NCBI RefSeq assembly: GCF_001612805.1
Contig: NZ_BDBD01000004.1
Location: 434,001 to 498,000, forward strand
Direction: 5' to 3'
From: Nocardia coubleae NBRC 108252
GTDB taxonomy: Bacteria; Actinomycetota; Actinomycetes; Mycobacteriales; Mycobacteriaceae
DNA: 64,000 nucleotides
Shown in pieces: positions 57,972-64,000 of the stretch (its first letter is position 1; the number at the start of each line of letters is the position of its first letter). The notes beneath the pieces were generated by a model that saw only the letters and a list, made by a program, of their open reading frames with translations, was not told where the DNA came from and ran no database searches. The translations under genes and the position numbers were made by a program.

Positions 57972-59638
57972 CCGAAGTGATCGACACCATCGGCAGGCAG
58001 GGCACCGACCAGGACACCACCTGGACCAAATGCCCGTCCTGCGCCGAATACCAGTACAAACCCCAGCTGGAACGCAACCTGCGGGTCTGCACCCGCTGCG
58101 GCCACCACCTGCGCATCGGCGCGCACCGGCGGCTGGCCCTGCTGCTCGACGAGAACTCCTGGACCCCGGGCAGTTACGACGACATCGAAACGCGCGACGT
58201 GCTCGATTTCCGGGACGACAAGTCCTACCGGCAACGGCTCGCGCAGGCCCGCGCCAAGACCGGCGAATACGACGCCGCCGTGTTCGGTATCGGCACCCTC
58301 GACGGCAGGCGTCTGGTCGTCGCGGCGATGGAATTCGGCTTCATGGGCGGCTCGATGGGTTCGGCCGTCGGCGAGGTCATCACGCGCGCCGCCGAACTCG
58401 CACTCGCCCAACGGCTTCCGCTACTGCTGTGCTGCGCATCGGGTGGCGCGCGGATGCAGGAGGGCAGCCTGTCGCTGATGCAGATGGCCAAGACGAGCCA
58501 GGCGATCGGCCGTCTGCACGAGGCCGGGCTGCTCGTGGTGTGCCTGCTCACCGACCCCACCTTCGGTGGTGTCACCGCCTCGTTCGCCATGCTCGGCGAT
58601 GTGCTCGTCGCCGAGCCCGGCGCGCTGATCGGGTTCGCCGGGCCGGGCGTGATCAGCCAGACCATCGGCGAGGACCTGCCGCCCGGCTTCCAGACGGCCG
58701 AATTCCTGCTGGCACACGGGCTGATCGACGCGGTGGTCCCGCGCGCACAGCTGCGCGCGTATCTGGCGAAAGTCCTCACCGCACACGCACCCGACACACC
58801 GCTGGGCCCGCTGCTCCCACCGGTCACCGTCACCGACCCCGCGCAGGTGTCCCCGCGCCCGGCGGCGACAGTGGTGAAGGTCGCGCGGGATCAGGCCCGC
58901 CCGACCACGCTGAGTTTCGCGGCGGTCGCCTTCGACACCTTCGTCGAATTGCGCGGTGATCGCATGTTCGCCGACAGCTCGGCCCTCGTCGGCGGGCTCG
59001 CCACCCTCGGCGGCCGCGCGGTCATGCTCATCGGCCACGAAAAGGGCAGCGACACCAGGGAATCCATCGCCAGGAACTTCGGCATGCCCGAACCCGAGGG
59101 ATACCGCAAGGCGCTGCGGCTGATGCGTCACGCGGCGAAATTCGGGATGCCGATCGTCACCCTGATCGATACGCCGGGCGCCTATCCCGGTGTGGGTGCG
59201 GAGGAACGCGGGCAGGCGGGCGCCATCGCGCGCGCCATCATGGAATCGAGCAGGCTCCCGGCGCCGATCGTCACCGTGGTGACCGGCGAGGGCGGCAGCG
59301 GTGGGGCGCTGGCGCTCGGCGTCGCCGACACCGTGCTGATGTTCGAGAACTCCTACTACTCCGTCATCAGCCCGGAGGGGTGCGCCGCGATCCTCTGGGG
59401 CGACCGCGCGGCGGCGAACACGGCCGCCGAAGCGCTGAAACTCACGGCGGCGGATCTGCTGTCGCTCGGCGTGGTCGACGGGGTCATCCCCGAGGACGCC
59501 GAGGGCGGACCCGACATCGTGCGGATGGCGGGCGATCTGCGTGCGGCCCTGTCGAACGCGCTCACCGCGCTGTCCACCGTGCCCGGCCCCGACCTGATCG
59601 AGGCCAGGTACCGCAAGTTCCGGAAGTTCGGCTCGTGA
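57968..59638 (+). CDS. Acetyl-CoA carboxylase carboxyltransferase, fused AccD-AccA
   Basis: Both carboxyltransferase subunits in one 556-residue chain. The AccD half starts with the zinc finger (CPSC...CTRCG, residues about 22-44) and has CCASGGARMQEGSLSLMQMA and FGGVTASFAMLGDV. The AccA half begins around residue 290 and has LIGHEKGSDT, NFGMPEPEGYRKALRLM and TGEGGSGGALALG. Actinobacteria usually have single-chain AccD-type CT subunits with the fused AccA3; this is instead the E. coli/plastid type with the two halves joined. It makes malonyl-CoA for the cluster. It is coupled to the hydrolase gene. Confidence 0.93.
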   Translation: MTEVIDTIGRQGTDQDTTWTKCPSCAEYQYKPQLERNLRVCTRCGHHLRIGAHRRLALLLDENSWTPGSYDDIETRDVLDFRDDKSYRQRLAQARAKTGEYDAAVFGIGTLDGRRLVVAAMEFGFMGGSMGSAVGEVITRAAELALAQRLPLLLCCASGGARMQEGSLSLMQMAKTSQAIGRLHEAGLLVVCLLTDPTFGGVTASFAMLGDVLVAEPGALIGFAGPGVISQTIGEDLPPGFQTAEFLLAHGLIDAVVPRAQLRAYLAKVLTAHAPDTPLGPLLPPVTVTDPAQVSPRPAATVVKVARDQARPTTLSFAAVAFDTFVELRGDRMFADSSALVGGLATLGGRAVMLIGHEKGSDTRESIARNFGMPEPEGYRKALRLMRHAAKFGMPIVTLIDTPGAYPGVGAEERGQAGAIARAIMESSRLPAPIVTVVTGEGGSGGALALGVADTVLMFENSYYSVISPEGCAAILWGDRAAANTAAEALKLTAADLLSLGVVDGVIPEDAEGGPDIVRMAGDLRAALSNALTALSTVPGPDLIEARYRKFRKFGS

Positions 59639-59658
59639 CACACCTGGGAGACAAACCG

Positions 59659-60129
59659 ATGACCACAGACAAATCGTTGAGCCACATGATCGATGAGGTA
59701 CGGGGCCTGGTCGCCGACCTGAACCCCCGGCCACGCCGGCTGCGCGTGCGGGCGGGCGAATTCGACCTGGAGATGGAATGGCCGGACGGTCCGGCGAGCG
59801 TGACCGCGGCGCCGGTCCCGGTCGTCACCGTCGAAGCGGTGAGCCCGGCGCCGGAATCCGGCGCCGTCGCGATCGAGTCGCCCCTGGTCGGGCACTTCTT
59901 CCGCAGCCCTGAGCCCGGAGCCGACCCGTTCGTCTCCCCCGGCGACTTCGTGGAGGAGGGGCAGGTGGTCGCGATCGTCGAGGCGATGAAGCTGATGAAC
60001 CGCATCACCGCACCCGGTCCGGGACGGGTGGTGCGGATCCTGCCCGAAGACGGTGACGTCGTCGAGTACGGCCAGCAGCTGATCCTGCTCGAGCCCGACG
60101 AGTCGGCCCCGATGGAGATCGCGTCATGA
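59659..60129 (+). CDS. Biotin carboxyl carrier protein
   Basis: The 156-residue protein carries biotin on Lys within VAIVEAMKLMNRITAPG, the classical EAMKLM site. The fold begins ESPLVGHFFRSPEP, as in AccB, and ends IVEYGQQLILLEP-like. A 70-residue N-terminal helical part precedes it. I chose the ATG at 59659, with GGGAG eight bases upstream; a GTG at 59635 overlapping the AccDA stop is also in frame. It overlaps accC by 4 bases. Free BCCP of this type is unusual in mycolata, where BCCP is normally fused to BC. Confidence 0.93.
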   Translation: MTTDKSLSHMIDEVRGLVADLNPRPRRLRVRAGEFDLEMEWPDGPASVTAAPVPVVTVEAVSPAPESGAVAIESPLVGHFFRSPEPGADPFVSPGDFVEEGQVVAIVEAMKLMNRITAPGPGRVVRILPEDGDVVEYGQQLILLEPDESAPMEIAS

Positions 60130-61517
60130 GCCCGGTGACCGATCCCGAACGGCCGATCAAGACGGTTCTGGTCGCCAACCGGGGTGAGATCGCGCTGCGC
60201 GTGGTGCGGGCCTGCCGGGAACTCGGATTGCGCAGCGTGGTGGTGTATTCGACCGCCGACGCGGATTCGATCGCCATGCAACTGGCCGACGACGCGGTGT
60301 GCATCGGCCCGCCGGAGCCCGGTCGCAGCTACCTCAACATCCCCAACGTCATCGGCGCGGCTCTGCGCACAGGTGCCGACGCGGTCCACCCCGGCTACGG
60401 ATTCCTCTCGGAAAACGCGGATTTCGCCTCGGTGTGCGCCGAGGAGAACCTGATCTTCGTCGGGCCGTCGCCGGAGACGATGACCGCGCTGGCCGACAAG
60501 GCGGTGACCCGGGCGCTGATGAGCGCGGCCGGTCTGCCACTGCTGCCGGGGACCACGTCGGTGCTGACCGGTGCCGAAGAGGCCGAACGGGTCGCCGAGG
60601 AGATCGGCTACCCGGTGATCCTCAAGGCGGCGGCCGGTGGCGGTGGCCGCGGTATGCGGGTGGTCCGCGAGCGTGCCGAGATCGAGGACGCCTACCGCCG
60701 CACCCAGACCGAGGCCGCCCTCGCCTTCGGTGACGGCAGCCTCTACATCGAGCGCTACCTCGAGGGCGCCCGCCATATCGAGGTGCAGATCCTCGGCGAC
60801 CGCCACGGCAATATCGTGCATCTCGGCGAACGGGACTGCTCGGTGCAGCGCCGGCATCAGAAGCTGCTCGAGGAATCACCGTCGCCCGCGCTCGACGACG
60901 CCACCCGCGCGGCGATCGGTGCCGCGGCCGTCGCGGGAGCCCGCTCGGTCGGGTACGAAGGGGCCGGGACGATGGAGTTCCTGCTCGACCGTGACGGTGG
61001 CTTCTGGTTCATGGAAATGAACGCACGCCTGCAGGTGGAGCATCCGGTCACCGAAATTGTGTGCGGGATCGACCTGGTCGCCGAGCAACTGCGGATAGCC
61101 CAGGGACAACCCCTGAGCTTCGGGCAATCCGACGTCGTCGTACGTGGGCACGCGATCGAATGCCGGATCAACGCCGAGGATCCGGCGCGCGATTTCGCAC
61201 CGACGACCGGGCAGGTCACCCGCTATCGCCCGCCTGCCGGGCCCTGGGTGCGGGTCGACAGCCACCTCGAGCCGGGCGTGACGGTGTCGCCGTACTACGA
61301 CGCGCTACTGGCGAAGGTCATCGTCTGGGCCGCGGACCGACCCGCCGCGATCGACCGCATGATCCGCGCTCTCGACGAGCTCGTACTGGAGGGCCACGGC
61401 CTCACCACCAGCGCGAGCTTCCACACCGACATCCTGTCGCGACCCGAATTCCGTTCCGGCGATTTCGATCTCGGTCTCGTCGCCACCACCCAGCGCACCC
61501 GAACGGAGCTTCCCTGA
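60126..61517 (+). CDS. accC: Biotin carboxylase
   Basis: ATP-dependent carboxylation of biotin on BCCP. The 463-residue protein is the free AccC type with no BCCP domain. It starts with VLVANRGEIALRVVRACREL, and the ATP-grasp loop is KAAAGGGGRGMRVV. The motif EMNARLQVEHPVTE carries the Glu and Arg of the active site. With the AccDA and BCCP genes it makes a full heteromeric acetyl-CoA carboxylase. It ends the compact run of genes; the next gene, a kinase, starts about 60 bases later. Confidence 0.95.
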   Translation: MSPVTDPERPIKTVLVANRGEIALRVVRACRELGLRSVVVYSTADADSIAMQLADDAVCIGPPEPGRSYLNIPNVIGAALRTGADAVHPGYGFLSENADFASVCAEENLIFVGPSPETMTALADKAVTRALMSAAGLPLLPGTTSVLTGAEEAERVAEEIGYPVILKAAAGGGGRGMRVVRERAEIEDAYRRTQTEAALAFGDGSLYIERYLEGARHIEVQILGDRHGNIVHLGERDCSVQRRHQKLLEESPSPALDDATRAAIGAAAVAGARSVGYEGAGTMEFLLDRDGGFWFMEMNARLQVEHPVTEIVCGIDLVAEQLRIAQGQPLSFGQSDVVVRGHAIECRINAEDPARDFAPTTGQVTRYRPPAGPWVRVDSHLEPGVTVSPYYDALLAKVIVWAADRPAAIDRMIRALDELVLEGHGLTTSASFHTDILSRPEFRSGDFDLGLVATTQRTRTELP

Positions 61518-61576
61518 AATTCGCGTTCACTCCGGCTGTCGGCCACTTCAGGAACCGTCGATCCAATCGCGTGGGC

Positions 61577-62740
61577 ATGGAAACACTCGCTGCCCGAATG
61601 CTGGACTCCTGGCCTCCTCGGCTGGGTCGGCGGCAATGGGTGCGCCTGAGCGTCGCGGCGGGCGTGGCCGGGTTCGTCGCTGTGCTTTCGACCACGTTGG
61701 CCGACACGGACCTGGCCGTAGGGACGGTCGTCGCGCTCGCACTGGCCATCGGCATTGCCGAAACACTAGCCATGCGGGTCCCGATGGCCGGCTGGGCACT
61801 GGCGCTGAGTGCCGTGGCTGCCGCCTCCGTGCTTGCCCGACCCCAGCCGGAGTTGTGGGTCGATCCGATGCTCACCGGCTATTTCGTCGTGCTCGCCAGT
61901 GGCGCGGCGCGGGCAGGCCCACGGACCACCGCTGCGGGCTGGGTGGCGACGGTCGCGGTCGCCACCGGCGTGGCCCTAGTGCTGCGCCCCGCCGAATGGC
62001 TGGTGGGGATTCTCGGTGCGACTGCGGTGGCGGGACTGGTGCTCTCTACGGTGATCGCGGTGCGAACACTCGGCGTCACCAGCAGCAACCTGCGTCGCGA
62101 ACGCGAGGCAACCGAGCGGCAACGTCTCCTCACCACTCGATGGGAGGAACGCGCCCGCATCGCGCGCGAACTGCACGATGTCGTCGCTCACCATATGACG
62201 GTGATCGCAATCCAGGCCGAGGTCGCCAAACACAGCGACCCGCCACCAGGGCCCGCCACCATTGCCCGGCTCGACACCATCCGCACGGGCGCCGCCCTCG
62301 CGCTCGGCGAAATGCGCCAGATCCTTGGGGTGTTGCGTGGAGATGCCGCACTGCTGCCGCAGCCGACCCTGCGCGACCTCCCCGAGCTGGTGGACGCGGT
62401 CCGCGCGAGCGGCACCCACATCACCCTGACATGCACAGGAGAAACGACAACAGTCACCGACGCCCTCGGTCTTTCCGCCTATCGCATCGTGCAGGAAGCG
62501 CTCAGCAACGCGACCCGCCACGCGCCGGGATACCCAGTCGTTGTGGAAGTCGCGGTCACCGAGGAGGAGATCGAGATACGGGTCACGAATCCCTGCCCGC
62601 CCGCGCCAGCGGACGCAGGCCACGGCCACGGCCTACTCGGCATGCGCGAACGCACAGCGATGCTCGGCGGTTCCTTCACCGCGGGTTTCGACGGCACGAA
62701 ATTCCGTGTCACCGCGACACTTCCGCTGCGGGCTAACTAG
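61577..62740 (+). CDS. NarL/DesK-type sensor histidine kinase
   Basis: A 387-residue membrane kinase. Residues about 20-165 contain five or six hydrophobic helices. The phospho-His is in ARIARELHDVVAHHMTVIA, the N-box is IVQEALSNATRHAPG and the G-box ends HGLLGMRERTAMLGG. The start is uncertain: the ATG at 61577 (METLAARMLDSW) has no clear ribosome-binding site, and a GTG lies at 61571. It follows accC at a short distance on the same strand and may be cotranscribed with the cluster. No response regulator is beside it in the window. Confidence 0.85.
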   Translation: METLAARMLDSWPPRLGRRQWVRLSVAAGVAGFVAVLSTTLADTDLAVGTVVALALAIGIAETLAMRVPMAGWALALSAVAAASVLARPQPELWVDPMLTGYFVVLASGAARAGPRTTAAGWVATVAVATGVALVLRPAEWLVGILGATAVAGLVLSTVIAVRTLGVTSSNLRREREATERQRLLTTRWEERARIARELHDVVAHHMTVIAIQAEVAKHSDPPPGPATIARLDTIRTGAALALGEMRQILGVLRGDAALLPQPTLRDLPELVDAVRASGTHITLTCTGETTTVTDALGLSAYRIVQEALSNATRHAPGYPVVVEVAVTEEEIEIRVTNPCPPAPADAGHGHGLLGMRERTAMLGGSFTAGFDGTKFRVTATLPLRAN

Positions 62741-62753
62741 ACCGGCAACGGTG

Positions 62754-63995
62754 TCAACCGATCTTGCTCGGCAGCCGGGCGGCTACCCGGAAACCACCCT
62801 CGGCGGTATGCCCCGCAACCAATTCACCGCCGAGTGCCTTCGCGCGTTCGGCCATCCCGATCATCCCGTGACCACCCGACCGGGTGACTATCCGCGTCGA
62901 CACGGTGGATCGTGAATTGTTGATTGTGACGTACAGCTGGTCGGCGGTGCAGAACACCGACACGGTGATCGATGCGCCGAAAGCATGGCGGACGACATTG
63001 GTCACCGACTCCTGAATGATCCGCGCAGCCGCGACAGCCACCACCGCGGGCAGTTGCTCCACTGGTCCGCCGAGCTCGACCTGCACATCGGAACCGGCAG
63101 CGCGCGCACCCTGGACCAGCGATTCGATGTCGGCGATTCCCGTCGTCGGAGTTGTCGGTGCCGACGCGCTGCCACCCCGAATCGAGTTCAGCAGCGAGTG
63201 CACCTCACCCAGCGCGTCGCGACTCGCAGCCTTGATCGCGATCAGCGCACTCGCGGCTTGTTCGGGCTTGCGCTCGATCAACTCGAGAGCGACGGAGGAC
63301 TGCACGTTGATCATCGACAAACTGTGCGCAAGGACGTCGTGCAATTCCCGGGCGATGGTCAATCGCTCCTCGGTTGCGCGCTGTTCGCGCAGCGCCTCTT
63401 CGCGTTGACGCTGAGCAAGTTCATTGCGGTGGGCTACCTCGAGCCGTTGGCGCCGGGCCTCCGCGATGGCCTTCTGCTGCCGAATTCCCTCGGCCACCAG
63501 GACGAAGACGCACAGCCAAGCGCTCACCGCGAGCACGCGCCAGCCATTGACCGGCCACCCGTATGCCGCCGGTGCAGGCCACACCAACAGCAGATATCCG
63601 ATCAAGACCACCGGATACGTACGCCGTCGCGGAACAACCGTCGCCGCACTGAGGAACGCAACGATCACTGAGAGGAAGATCGGCCCGTAGCCATAGCCGA
63701 CTCCCACGAAAATTGCGGCGATCACCAGCGTGGCGACAAACACCGATGCACGGTAGCGCCTGCGCAACAGCAGAGCGATCGGCCCGGCGACGAGTAAGGC
63801 ATACCCGGCCAGATCGAGCGATCTGGTTCCGTTCTCCGCGTTTGCGGTCGGTCCACCACCGATCTGGATGACAGCGACGGCGAGGGCTGAGACGATCGTC
63901 CAGGTCCGAGCGCCCGGGCGCCACAAAGGTTCTCGCACGACCGCACGATATATCGCGACCAATGCTCCTGTCGTACGTCCAGATACGTACATCAC
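62754..63995 (-). CDS. NarL/DesK-type sensor histidine kinase (5' end near window edge)
   Basis: A 413-residue kinase from the GTG at 63995, or 412 from the ATG at 63992. The frame is close to the window edge and the true start may lie beyond it. It has about five hydrophobic helices in residues 30-170, then a helical linker rich in Arg/Glu/Gln. The phospho-His is in TIARELHDVLAHSLSMINVQ, the N-box is IIQESVTNVVRHAFG and the G-box is GGHGMIGMAERAKALGG. It is convergent with the kinase at 61577 (13-base gap). A partner regulator would be outside the window. Confidence 0.85.
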   Translation of the reverse strand: MMYVSGRTTGALVAIYRAVVREPLWRPGARTWTIVSALAVAVIQIGGGPTANAENGTRSLDLAGYALLVAGPIALLLRRRYRASVFVATLVIAAIFVGVGYGYGPIFLSVIVAFLSAATVVPRRRTYPVVLIGYLLLVWPAPAAYGWPVNGWRVLAVSAWLCVFVLVAEGIRQQKAIAEARRQRLEVAHRNELAQRQREEALREQRATEERLTIARELHDVLAHSLSMINVQSSVALELIERKPEQAASALIAIKAASRDALGEVHSLLNSIRGGSASAPTTPTTGIADIESLVQGARAAGSDVQVELGGPVEQLPAVVAVAAARIIQESVTNVVRHAFGASITVSVFCTADQLYVTINNSRSTVSTRIVTRSGGHGMIGMAERAKALGGELVAGHTAEGGFRVAARLPSKIG

Positions 63996-64000
63996 GAGCC

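Overview
The window is high-GC actinobacterial chromosome and looks like Nocardia or a close relative in the Mycobacteriales. The main evidence is gene order. From about 1 to 36.5 kb the genes follow the recA neighbourhood of corynebacteria and mycobacteria: gluD, recX, recA, a DUF3046 gene, a glycosyltransferase, pspM, pspA, clgR, cinA, pgsA, an ArgA-like acetyltransferase, ftsK, rnj, dapA and finally dapB. Gaps are small, GTG starts are common, and many genes overlap by 4 bases.

Layout. 1-5.5 kb: the end of a glutamate ABC permease, a 3-hydroxyacyl-CoA dehydrogenase, and a four-gene osmoprotectant (OpuC/ProU-type) ABC importer. 5.7-8.2 kb: recX-recA; RecX carries a duplicated C-terminal module, and recA has both a PafBC-type promoter and a near-consensus LexA box. 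8.2-17 kb: small oxidoreductase and VOC genes, a CGNR regulator, a TPR-aminoglycoside-phosphotransferase-like fusion, DUF3046, glycosyltransferase, PIG-L deacetylase, mycothiol-dependent isomerase family and carboxylesterase. 17-20.5 kb: the Psp/ClgR envelope-stress module, then cinA and pgsA. 20.8-30 kb: acetyltransferase, TerC, FtsK, two secreted or lipoproteins, RNase J and dapA. 30-39.9 kb: a ribbon-helix-helix regulator with an operator array, an AlkZ/YcaQ-like protein, a response regulator/kinase/degenerate-kinase operon, dapB, and an MFS-ArsR divergent pair. 39.9-47.6 kb: two tandem TPR-membrane paralogues, an orphan NarL regulator, an ABC exporter with an F420-type oxidoreductase, and a PadR regulator.

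47.6-61.5 kb is the most interesting region. It is a compact and apparently self-sufficient type II polyketide or fatty-acid-like cluster: malonyltransferase (divergent), ketoreductase, ACP, two hot-dog dehydratase-like proteins, a ketosynthase, a chain-length-factor-like protein, one polypeptide that fuses a ketosynthase to a chain-length-factor-like domain, a KAS III-like protein, an alpha/beta hydrolase, and a dedicated acetyl-CoA carboxylase (fused AccD-AccA, BCCP, AccC). There is no enoyl reductase and no aromatase or cyclase. This suggests a conjugated polyene acyl product, as in highly reducing type II PKS or aryl-polyene systems. The two dehydratase-like proteins appear to have lost complementary catalytic residues, which suggests an obligate heterodimer. 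The cluster sits next to two convergent NarL-family sensor kinases that have no response regulator in the window.

Functions are read from motifs and gene order only; no database search was possible. Start codons were chosen from ribosome-binding sites, overlaps and family-typical N-termini.
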